From DASYAE01 sp036501535 (GTDB taxonomy: Bacteria; Actinomycetota; Actinomycetes; Streptomycetales; Catenulisporaceae), in the NCBI GenBank assembly GCA_036501535.1, contig DASYAE010000013.1, forward strand, positions 1 to 19,252: a DNA stretch of 19,252 nucleotides, given 5' to 3'. The position numbers were made by a program, and so were the translations under genes. Below the pieces are notes generated by a model. The model saw nothing but the letters and a program-made list of their open reading frames with translations, was not told where the DNA came from and made no database searches. This document shows, piece after piece, positions 13,531 through 19,252 of this stretch (position 1 is the first letter of the stretch; each line of letters starts with the position of its first letter).

Positions 13531-14996
13531 TGGCCGCCTCCCTCGCTGGTGTCGGTGGTGCTGGTGTCCGTGCTGCCGGTCTCGGTGCTGTTGTCGTCGG
13601 CGCTGTCGGCGGCCGTCCCGGCGATGGCTGAGTCTGCGTCGGCTGAGCCGGAGTCAGCCGGGGCCGTATCAGCCGCATCAGCCGGATTCGGGTCGGCGGC
13701 GGGCGCTTTCCTGGTGCTCGTCTTCTTCGCGGCCGCCTTCTTGGCAGTGGTCTTCTGCGCTGTGGCTTTCTTGGCCGCCGCCTTCTTGGCCGCGGCCGTC
13801 TTCTTGGCAGGCGCCTTCTTGGCGAGGCGGGACTGGCTGGCGTCGGCGGTTTCCGGCGCGTCCTGTGCAGCTGCCGGGGTAGACCCTTCGGGTGACGTCT
13901 CCGCGGTGTCGACCGCGGTGTCGTCTCCGGCGTCGGGCTGCGCTGCAAGTTCGGCCGGATCGGTGAGTGCGGCGGGTTCCGGGGCAGCCGGATCGATCTC
14001 CGGCTCCGGATCGGGGGACGCTGCTGACGGGTTGTCAGCGGGACTGTCAGCGGCTGTGGGCAGCTCGGCCGTTTCAGTGATCTCGGTGCGTGCCGCGGGT
14101 TCTGACGTGGCAGCAGGCTCCGGCTCCGCTTCAGGGGCAGGCTCCGGCCGAGGCGCCTGCACGGCCTCGCTCGGGCCATCGATCGGCTCTGGTGTGGTCT
14201 CGTCTTCGTCGACGCGGACGGCTTCGAGAACAATCGTCGGTGACTGCTCGGAACTCAGCTGCTCCTGCGCTTCCCGCTGCTCCTCGCGCACTGGCAGCGG
14301 CTTGAGCCAGTCCTCGCCGGGAATGCCCGGCGGCAGCATCCGGCGGCGTCCCGGCGACGCCTTGCCGCCACCACCGGCACCACCGGCACCGCGGCGATCG
14401 TGATCGGACTCGCCCGGCTCCTTCGCACCCGGCCAGGCCTTCGCCACCCGCGCCGCCAGGATGAAGTCCTTGCGCAACGGGTGGCCCTCGAACCCGTCCG
14501 GCAGCAGCAGCGGCACGGGGTTCGGGTGGCCCTCGAACTCGATGCCGAACATCTCGGCGGTCTCGCGCTCGTGCCAGTTCGCGCCGCGGTACACGCCCGT
14601 CGCGGTCGGCAGGACCGGCCGGTCGTTCGGGATCCTGGTCTTGATCAGGACGCCTTCGCCGCGCATCAGCGCGGTCTTGTCGGTCGGGCCGCCGGCCAGC
14701 GCGCAGACGTGGGCGGTCACCGTGTAACCGTCATCGAGCTCGTCGACGCCGGTGAGCCAGTCGAAGAAGGTCGCGCCGAGGCCGTCGCGGGCCGCGGCGA
14801 GCGCAGCGGTCCACTGGTCGCTGGGCACTTCGACCACCGGCTGCCCGAACGCCACGGACACCCGGGCGCCGCCTCCGGTCGCCGGGCCGAGGACCGCTGA
14901 CACCGCGTCAGCCAGGCTTCCGGCCGTGTTGCCGTCGCCGGGGCTCGAACCCGTACTCCCGACCGCGTCGGCGTCACCGCTCTCCCCGCCGCTCAC
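13527..14996 (-). CDS. nuoC: Complex I-like subunit C with a 300-residue disordered tail containing a histone-like Lys/Ala segment
   Basis: A 489-residue protein. Residues about 28-180 are a NuoC domain, ending in the signature NWHERETAEMFGIEFEGHPN and DGFEGHPLRKDF. After about 185 there is no NuoD and no other recognisable domain. A basic linker (about 198-240) is followed by an acidic Pro/Ala/Glu region (about 260-390), a Lys/Ala tract of the AAKK type (about 393-431) resembling histone H1 or actinobacterial HU tails, and an acidic Asp/Ser/Thr end. NuoC normally helps hold NuoD and is about 150-250 residues. Start GTG 14996 overlaps the nuoB stop (GTGA) with GGGAG 8 bases upstream; an ATG at 15011 would add five residues but lacks a well-spaced site. 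The NuoC identity is firm; the tail's role is unknown. Confidence 0.9.
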   Translation of the reverse strand: MSGGESGDADAVGSTGSSPGDGNTAGSLADAVSAVLGPATGGGARVSVAFGQPVVEVPSDQWTAALAAARDGLGATFFDWLTGVDELDDGYTVTAHVCALAGGPTDKTALMRGEGVLIKTRIPNDRPVLPTATGVYRGANWHERETAEMFGIEFEGHPNPVPLLLPDGFEGHPLRKDFILAARVAKAWPGAKEPGESDHDRRGAGGAGGGGKASPGRRRMLPPGIPGEDWLKPLPVREEQREAQEQLSSEQSPTIVLEAVRVDEDETTPEPIDGPSEAVQAPRPEPAPEAEPEPAATSEPAARTEITETAELPTAADSPADNPSAASPDPEPEIDPAAPEPAALTDPAELAAQPDAGDDTAVDTAETSPEGSTPAAAQDAPETADASQSRLAKKAPAKKTAAAKKAAAKKATAQKTTAKKAAAKKTSTRKAPAADPNPADAADTAPADSGSADADSAIAGTAADSADDNSTETGSTDTSTTDTSEGGGQ

Positions 14997-16099
14997 CGGT
15001 TCTGCTCCCATTCCTGGCTGTCCGCGGCCTTGTCGAACAGGTCGAGCCCGTGGTCGCGGGCCCGCCGCAGCTCGCGGAAGTAGTGCCGGTGCGGCACCCT
15101 TATCGGCGGCGGCGTACCGACCACCGCCGGATCGTAGTCGGCCGAGAGCACCGGCTGCGGGAACTCCGCCGTGTCCGCGTTCACGTCGACCGGGCCGATC
15201 ACGGGCAGCGACCCGGTCTGCGCTGTCGCAGCGCCCGCAATGAGCTGCGCGTCGAGCGGAGCGGTTGTCTCGGCCGCAGATTCCGGCGTCCTCGGCAGTT
15301 CACCCGTGTCGCCGCGCGCTGCACGGATATCGCTGTAGCGGGCCCTCCCCGGTCCGGCCGACTCGGCCGGCGTGTCCGGTGCGCCCGAAAGAGGGACCGT
15401 CGGCGCCTGGACGGCCGGCGCATTCGGCGCATTGACGGCCGCAGCCGCCGCCTCGTCCCAGCCGCCGGACCGCTCCGCGTCCCGCCGCCGGCCGTTGCCC
15501 CTGCCGCTCTTCCCGCGGACCTTCGCCTTCGTGCCCTCGGCGGCGATCTTCTCCTGCAGCTTCACGATCCCCTGCAGCAGCGCCTCCGGCCGCGGCGGGC
15601 AGCCAGGCACGTATACATCCACCGGGATGATCTGGTCGACGCCCTTGGTCACGCAGTACGAGTCCCAGTACGGGCCGCCGCAGTTGGCGCAGGCGCCGAA
15701 CGAGATGACGTACTTCGGCTCCGGCATCTGCTCGTAGAGCCGCTTGATCGCCGGGGCCATCTTGTCGCTGACCGTCCCCGAGACCACCATCAGGTCCGCC
15801 TGGCGCGGGCTCGGTGCGAACGGGATGACGCCCAGTCGGATGAAGTCGTAGCGCGACATCGAGGTGGCGATGAACTCGATCGCGCAGCAGGCCAGGCCGA
15901 AGTTGAACACCCACAGGGAGTACTTGCGGCCCCAGTTGAGCACCAGCTTCATCGGCTTGGGCGCGGCCTGGAACGCCGAGCCGAACACGCGCGTCGGCTG
16001 CCCGGACGGGTCCTGCGCCTGCGCCACCTGCCCGCGCGCCCGGGTCGAGGGCATGCCCAGCGTCACGGCGCCGCGCTGCCGCGCCGACTGATCGCTCAC
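14993..16099 (-). CDS. nuoB: Complex I-like subunit B (cluster N2) with a long C-terminal extension
   Basis: A 368-residue protein. Residues about 48-188 are the NuoB domain, carrying the N2 4Fe-4S ligands C71-C72 (GLACCAIEF), C137 (FGACANCGG) and C167 (VPGCPPRPEALL). N2 reduces quinone in complex I, so the electron-transfer core is intact. The first 45 residues are a flexible leader. About 180 further residues follow the domain: a basic patch (KAKVRGKSGRGNGRRRDAER), a Pro/Ala/Thr-rich spacer, and a charged, more ordered-looking end (RVPHRHYFRELRRARDHGLDLFDKA). Typical NuoB is about 160-220 residues. The start is GTG 16099, overlapping the nuoA stop as GTGA; a GTG two codons upstream (16105) is also possible. 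The assignment is secure; the extension has no recognised function. Confidence 0.95.
   Translation of the reverse strand: MSDQSARQRGAVTLGMPSTRARGQVAQAQDPSGQPTRVFGSAFQAAPKPMKLVLNWGRKYSLWVFNFGLACCAIEFIATSMSRYDFIRLGVIPFAPSPRQADLMVVSGTVSDKMAPAIKRLYEQMPEPKYVISFGACANCGGPYWDSYCVTKGVDQIIPVDVYVPGCPPRPEALLQGIVKLQEKIAAEGTKAKVRGKSGRGNGRRRDAERSGGWDEAAAAAVNAPNAPAVQAPTVPLSGAPDTPAESAGPGRARYSDIRAARGDTGELPRTPESAAETTAPLDAQLIAGAATAQTGSLPVIGPVDVNADTAEFPQPVLSADYDPAVVGTPPPIRVPHRHYFRELRRARDHGLDLFDKAADSQEWEQNR
15005..15009 (-). promoter_or_regulatory. Ribosome binding site that selects the GTG start of nuoC
   Basis: GGGAG on the minus strand, inside the end of nuoB, lies 8 bases before GTG 14996. It overlaps the alternative ATG (15011-15009), so it cannot serve that start. 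Confidence 0.6.
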
Positions 16100-16488
16100 A
16101 CCCACGTCAAAACGCCCTTCTTATAGGCGTACAGGATTCCGACCGCGACGAAGCCGAGGAACACGAACATCTCCACCAGCGTGGTCGCGCCGAAGCCGGG
16201 CGCGGCGAAGACCGTCGCCCACGGGAAGAGGAATACCGCGTCCACCGCGAACACCACGTAAAGATAGGCATAAACGTAGTAGCGGATCTGCGTGTGCGCC
16301 CAACCCTCGCCGACCGGATCGACGCCGCACTCGTAGGTGAGCAGCTTCTCCGGGGTGGGACGCGTCGGCGACAGCAGCCGGTTCGCGGTGAAAGCGGTCA
16401 CCACGAAGATGACGCCGAGGGCCGACACCATGCCGACGATCGAGTACGCGGAGAAGTACGTCGTACCGCTCGCGCCTGTCAGTCCCAT
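16096..16488 (-). CDS. nuoA: Complex I-like subunit A
   Basis: A 130-residue protein with three transmembrane helices. The family signature YECGVDPVGEGW (52-63) and the following RYYVYAYLYVVFAVDAVFLFPWA are clear. It packs on NuoH near the quinone site. In typical NuoA the second helix reads F-D-V/I-E-x-x-F-L; here it is F-A-V-D-A-V-F-L, so the first acidic residue is Ala and the second is Asp83. It is the first gene of the minus-strand operon. ATG 16488 has only a modest ribosome binding site (AGGCGG about 8 bases upstream). Confidence 0.95.
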   Translation of the reverse strand: MGLTGASGTTYFSAYSIVGMVSALGVIFVVTAFTANRLLSPTRPTPEKLLTYECGVDPVGEGWAHTQIRYYVYAYLYVVFAVDAVFLFPWATVFAAPGFGATTLVEMFVFLGFVAVGILYAYKKGVLTWV

Positions 16489-16702
16489 TCTGCTTGCCGC
16501 CTGCCGTCGCGCGCCTGAAGCTCTTCCGCGCGGCGGCGTGCTCGGCTCCGGGTGCTGCCCGAATGCGCCCCGCCCGCCGGGTCCGCGCGTCGCACAAGCG
16601 TACTCGGATGACCGGTCTGCTCCGCGCAGGCGTCCTCGGGTTCAAGCTGTGCCCAAGCCGATCACAACCGCCGGCTGTTAGATTCAGGCGTGGCGCAAAC
16701 GC

Positions 16703-16724
16703 TTTCATGTGGTACGTCATGAAA
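16703..16724. promoter_or_regulatory. Dyad TTTCATG-N8-CATGAAA, candidate operator
   Basis: Seven-base perfect arms lie at 16703-16709 and 16718-16724, about 15 bases centre to centre, within the least GC-rich part of the spacer and about 215 bases upstream of nuoA. The size and spacing suit a dimeric repressor or activator, but the regulator is unknown. Confidence 0.45.
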
Positions 16725-16783
16725 TGCCGTATGGGTTACGACAAGTCAGCCAGGGAGTCGCATCAGAGGGCGACGGAGCGCGA

Positions 16784-16829
16784 CGGCCCGGCGCGCGCAG
16801 GGGGAGACGACCCTGCGCGAGCCGGGCCG
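16784..16829. repeat. Long hairpin-forming inverted repeat (9+9 bp, one mismatch, 8-base loop)
   Basis: CGGCCCGGC (16784-16792) and CGCGCAGGG (16794-16802) pair with CCCTGCGCG (16811-16819) and GCCGGGCCG (16821-16829); only 16793/16820 mismatch. The loop is 16803-16810. There is no T-run on either strand. Its place between two divergent promoters suggests a transcription insulator, a leader-RNA structure for korA, or a remnant terminator of a lost gene. Confidence 0.8.
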
Positions 16830-16846
16830 GTGATCACCGGTGATCA
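16827..16846. promoter_or_regulatory. Tandem CCGGTGATCA repeat forming a 16-bp palindrome
   Basis: CCGGTGATCA occurs twice back to back (16827-16836, 16837-16846), one helical turn apart. Bases 16831-16846 (TGATCACCGGTGATCA) form a perfect palindrome. A third copy with one difference, CCGGTGATCG, lies at 16992-17001, 37 bases before korA. This looks like a repeated protein-binding site. Confidence 0.55.
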
Positions 16847-17026
16847 TGCGTCCACCTGAACCTTTCACGATCCGCGACCGCTGGGCGCGCGAGATGCTCC
16901 AGGTCCGTATCCCGCACCGCTCACCCTGCTCTGTACCCCCCGGATCAGGCGTACCGTTGAATGAAGCACCCTGCGTCGGGAACGGAACACTCCGGTGATC
17001 GCGGCCGGTTGCCCTGTCCGGATGGT

Positions 17027-17032
17027 GAGGAG
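17027..17032 (+). promoter_or_regulatory. Ribosome binding site of korA
   Basis: GAGGAG ends 5 bases before GTG 17038 and fixes the korA start. Confidence 0.8.
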
Positions 17033-17037
17033 AACCG

Positions 17038-18894
17038 GTGTCGAACGAGACGATTGAACGGCTCAGCGGCGTGGTCATCAGGATCGCCGGAGACTCCGGC
17101 GACGGCATGCAGCTGACCGGGGACCGGCTGACCTCGGAGAGTGCCGCGTTCGGCAACGACCTGGCCACGCTGCCCAACTTCCCGGCCGAGATCCGCGCCC
17201 CCGCCGGAACCATGCCCGGCGTCTCCAGCTTCCAGCTGCACTTCGCCGACCACGACATCCTCACCCCGGGCGACGCCCCCGACGTGCTGGTCGCGATGAA
17301 CCCGGCGGCGCTGCGGGCCAATGTGCGCGACGTCACGCCGGGCGGCACGGTCATCATCAACATCGACGAGTTCACCCCGCGCGCGCTGACCAAGGCCGGA
17401 TACGCCGCAGACCCGCGCCAGACCGGCGAACTGTCGTCCTATCAGGTGCACGAGGTGCCGCTGACCTCGACGACGGTGCGCGTCCTCGAGGATCACCCGC
17501 TCAGCCGCAAGGAGGCCGAGCGGTCCCGCAACATGTTCGCGCTCGGCCTGCTGTCCTGGATGTACCACCGCCCGACCGACCGGACGCTGGCGTTCCTGGA
17601 GAAGAAGTTCGCCCGCCGCCCCGACCTGGTCGCGGCCAACCGGGCCGCCTTCAAGGCCGGCTGGAACTACGGCGAGACCACCGAGGCCTTCGCCGTCTCC
17701 TACGAGATCGCCCCGGCCACCGGCGCGTTCCCGAAGGGCCTGTACCGCAACATCTCCGGCAACACCGCGCTGGCCTACGGGCTCGTCGCGGCCTCGCGCC
17801 GGGCTGGCATCCCGCTGTTCCTCGGCTCGTACCCGATCACCCCGGCCTCGGACATCCTGCACGAGCTGTCCAAGCACAAGGGCTTCGGCGTCTACACGTT
17901 CCAGGCCGAGGACGAGATCGCCGGCGTCGGCGCCGCGCTCGGTGCCGCGTTCGGCGGATCGCTCGGGGTGACCACCACCTCGGGCCCCGGCATCGCGCTG
18001 AAGTCGGAGGCCATCGGCCTGGCCGTGGCGCTCGAGCTGCCGCTGGTGATCTGCGACATCCAGCGCGGCGGCCCGTCCACCGGCCTGCCCACCAAGACCG
18101 AGCAGGCGGACCTGCTGCAGGCAATGTTCGGCCGCAACGGGGAGAGCCCGGTGCCGATCGTCGCGCCGGCCACGCCCAGCGAGTGCTTCGACGCGGCGAT
18201 CGAGGCGGCGCGCATCGCGCTGACCTACCGCACCCCGGTCTTCCTTCTCTCCGACGGCTATCTGGCCAACGGCTCCGAGCCCTGGCGGGTCCCCGAGGTC
18301 GACGAGCTGCCCGACCTGCGGGTCGAGTTCGCGACCGCGCCGACCGACGGCAAACCCTTCCTGCCGTACCAGCGCGACCCGGTCACCCTCGCCCGGCCCT
18401 GGGCCATCCCCGGCACCCCCGGGCTCGAGCACCGGATCGGCGGCCTGGAGAAGGCCGCGGACACCGGCGACATCTCCTACGACCCGGCCAACCACGACCT
18501 GATGGTGCGTCTGCGCGCCGAGAAGGTGGCCGGGGTCGACGGGCCAGACCTCGAGGTCGACGACCCGGACGGGGACGGCCGGCTGATCGTGATCGGCTGG
18601 GGCTCGACCTACGGCGCCATCCGGGCCGCGTGCCGCCGGGTGCGCGCCGACGGCGGCCGGGTCGCGCACGCGCACCTGCGCCGGCTCAACCCGTTCCCGG
18701 CCAACCTCGGCCGGGTGCTGCGCCGGTACGACAAAGTCCTGATCCCGGAGCTGAACCTCGGTCAGCTCGCCATGCTGGTCCGGGCCCGCTACCTGGTGGA
18801 CGCGGTCGGCTACAACGCGGTGCGCGGGCTCCCGTTCACCTCGGCGGAACTGGCCGACGCGATCAGCCGCCTGCTGCAGGAAGGGGAGGAGTAG
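17038..18894 (+). CDS. korA: 2-oxoglutarate (2-oxoacid):ferredoxin oxidoreductase, fused gamma-alpha subunit
   Basis: A 618-residue protein. Residues about 1-200 are the gamma domain (IRIAGDSGDGMQLTGDRL at 15-32). Residues about 235-618 are the alpha domain, with YPITPASD (265-272), EDEIAGVGAALGAA (291-304), TSGPG (314-318) and IQRGGPSTGLPTKTEQ (341-356). With KorB it oxidatively decarboxylates 2-oxoglutarate with CoA to succinyl-CoA, reducing ferredoxin. The gamma-alpha fusion is the actinobacterial type also known from mycobacteria. No ferredoxin domain is fused, so an external ferredoxin is needed. GTG 17038 has GAGGAG 5 bases upstream. The stop is two bases before korB. Substrate choice of 2-oxoglutarate over pyruvate is inferred from the family, not proved by a residue I can name. 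Confidence 0.94.
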   Translation: MSNETIERLSGVVIRIAGDSGDGMQLTGDRLTSESAAFGNDLATLPNFPAEIRAPAGTMPGVSSFQLHFADHDILTPGDAPDVLVAMNPAALRANVRDVTPGGTVIINIDEFTPRALTKAGYAADPRQTGELSSYQVHEVPLTSTTVRVLEDHPLSRKEAERSRNMFALGLLSWMYHRPTDRTLAFLEKKFARRPDLVAANRAAFKAGWNYGETTEAFAVSYEIAPATGAFPKGLYRNISGNTALAYGLVAASRRAGIPLFLGSYPITPASDILHELSKHKGFGVYTFQAEDEIAGVGAALGAAFGGSLGVTTTSGPGIALKSEAIGLAVALELPLVICDIQRGGPSTGLPTKTEQADLLQAMFGRNGESPVPIVAPATPSECFDAAIEAARIALTYRTPVFLLSDGYLANGSEPWRVPEVDELPDLRVEFATAPTDGKPFLPYQRDPVTLARPWAIPGTPGLEHRIGGLEKAADTGDISYDPANHDLMVRLRAEKVAGVDGPDLEVDDPDGDGRLIVIGWGSTYGAIRAACRRVRADGGRVAHAHLRRLNPFPANLGRVLRRYDKVLIPELNLGQLAMLVRARYLVDAVGYNAVRGLPFTSAELADAISRLLQEGEE

Positions 18895-18896
18895 CC

Positions 18897-19252
18897 ATGC
18901 TCGAGCCGGATGCCTCGACGGCGACGGTCGACGGCCAGGAGGACGCGAAGCGGGGACCAGCCGCCCGCGGCCGCGCGCTGCCGCTGGTCGCGCTGACCGC
19001 GAAGGACTTCAAGTCGGACCAGGAGGTGCGCTGGTGCCCCGGCTGCGGGGACTACGCGATCCTGGCCGCGGTCCAGTCGATGCTGCCCACCCTGGGCCTG
19101 CCGCGGGAGAACCTGGTGTTCGTCTCCGGCATCGGCTGCTCCAGCCGGCTGCCGTACTACCTGAACACCTACGGCATGCACTCGATCCACGGACGCGCTC
19201 CGGCGATCGCGACCGGACTGGCCGTCACCCGTCCGGACCTGTCGGTCTGGGT
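18897..19252 (+). CDS. korB: 2-oxoglutarate (2-oxoacid):ferredoxin oxidoreductase beta subunit (partial, cut by window end)
   Basis: The first 118 residues are visible and the frame runs open to the window edge. After a variable 33-residue leader comes LTAKDFKSDQEVRWCPGCGD, with the CPGCG motif (Cys47 and Cys50), then VFVSGIGCSSRLPYYL with Cys81, and SIHGRAPAIATGLAV with His98. The cysteines bind the 4Fe-4S cluster and the GIGCSS/HGRA elements frame the thiamine-diphosphate site. ATG 18897 follows the korA stop by two bases, with GGGGAGGAG just upstream, so the two subunits are translated together. The C-terminal part with the rest of the TPP-binding motif lies outside the window. Confidence 0.95.
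   Translation, partial: MLEPDASTATVDGQEDAKRGPAARGRALPLVALTAKDFKSDQEVRWCPGCGDYAILAAVQSMLPTLGLPRENLVFVSGIGCSSRLPYYLNTYGMHSIHGRAPAIATGLAVTRPDLSVW

Larger units (their letters stand above)
16489..17037. promoter_or_regulatory. Divergent regulatory region between nuoA and korA
   Basis: This 549-base gap separates the leftward nuo operon from the rightward korAB genes and must hold both promoters. No convincing gene is present: the longest frames lack ribosome binding sites and family features. It contains a relatively AT-rich patch (about 16675-16745) with a TTTCATG dyad, a 19-position near-perfect hairpin, a tandem CCGGTGATCA repeat and a third near-copy close to korA. These are listed separately. 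Clear sigma-70 hexamers were not identified. Confidence 0.75.

Noticed and set aside
12575..14233. nuoI read as a 757-residue protein with a long Arg/Pro N-terminus
   Set aside because: The upstream part is an out-of-frame reading of nuoC and nuoH. The ferredoxin-type protein begins at GTG 12574 or ATG 12565.
12529..14403. A 624-codon plus-strand frame opposite nuoH and nuoC
   Set aside because: It is the antisense shadow of nuoH and the nuoC tail. The minus-strand proteins carry clear NuoH and NuoC signatures.
13527..14460. A hidden or frameshifted nuoD in the nuoC tail
   Set aside because: No NuoD motif was seen in the tail or its other frames. The tail is low-complexity with a clean single reading frame to the overlap with nuoH.
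16494..16859. A 121-codon plus-strand frame in the divergent spacer, or a shorter 51-codon form from the ATG at 16707
   Set aside because: There is no ribosome binding site at either start, the frame crosses the strong hairpin, and nothing resembles a protein family.

Overview
The window is high-GC actinobacterial chromosome. GTG starts, strong third-position GC and the specific versions of the nuo, kor, htpX and yajQ-type genes point to the Streptomyces/Catenulispora-like part of the Actinomycetes. From memory, not checked, Streptomyces carries a second, reduced nuo cluster close to korAB, an htpX gene and a yajQ gene, and this window looks like that locus.

Layout. (1) 1-2009: the right end of an integrative element. 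A perfect long palindrome (1-53) is followed by a small excisionase-like HTH gene (175-360) and, overlapping it, a tyrosine integrase (360-1808). A hairpin terminator and a tRNA-Tyr(GUA) gene on the minus strand (1929-2009) follow, with the tRNA 3' end facing the integrase. This is the usual geometry of an actinobacterial element integrated in a tRNA gene; the rest of the element lies left of the window. (2) 2010-2430: a G-rich spacer with no gene. (3) 2431-4837, plus strand: a YajQ-family gene and a large polytopic membrane protein with a GT-C-like look. (4) 4875-16488, minus strand: nuoA-B-C-H-I-J-K-L-M-N followed by htpX. The genes are very tightly packed, mostly with 4-base GTGA/ATGA overlaps. 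(5) 16489-17037: a 549-base divergent regulatory region rich in symmetry. (6) 17038 to the right edge, plus strand: korA and the 5' part of korB, a 2-oxoacid:ferredoxin oxidoreductase.

How the genes work together. The nuo cluster encodes all seven membrane subunits of complex I (A, H, J, K, L, M, N) plus the connecting iron-sulfur subunits B (cluster N2) and I (two 4Fe-4S clusters) and subunit C. It has no nuoD and no nuoE, F or G, so it lacks the NADH-oxidising module and also the 49-kDa quinone-site subunit. The divergent neighbour, KorAB, makes reduced ferredoxin from 2-oxoglutarate. An economical inference is that this is a ferredoxin-fed, or remodelled, complex I-like proton pump that borrows NuoD from a complete nuo operon elsewhere, or works without it. 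NuoC and NuoB carry very long extra tails: NuoC has a histone-H1-like Lys/Ala segment inside an acidic disordered region. NuoA and NuoH have altered acidic residues at the quinone/E-channel interface. Together these make the cluster the most interesting part of the window.
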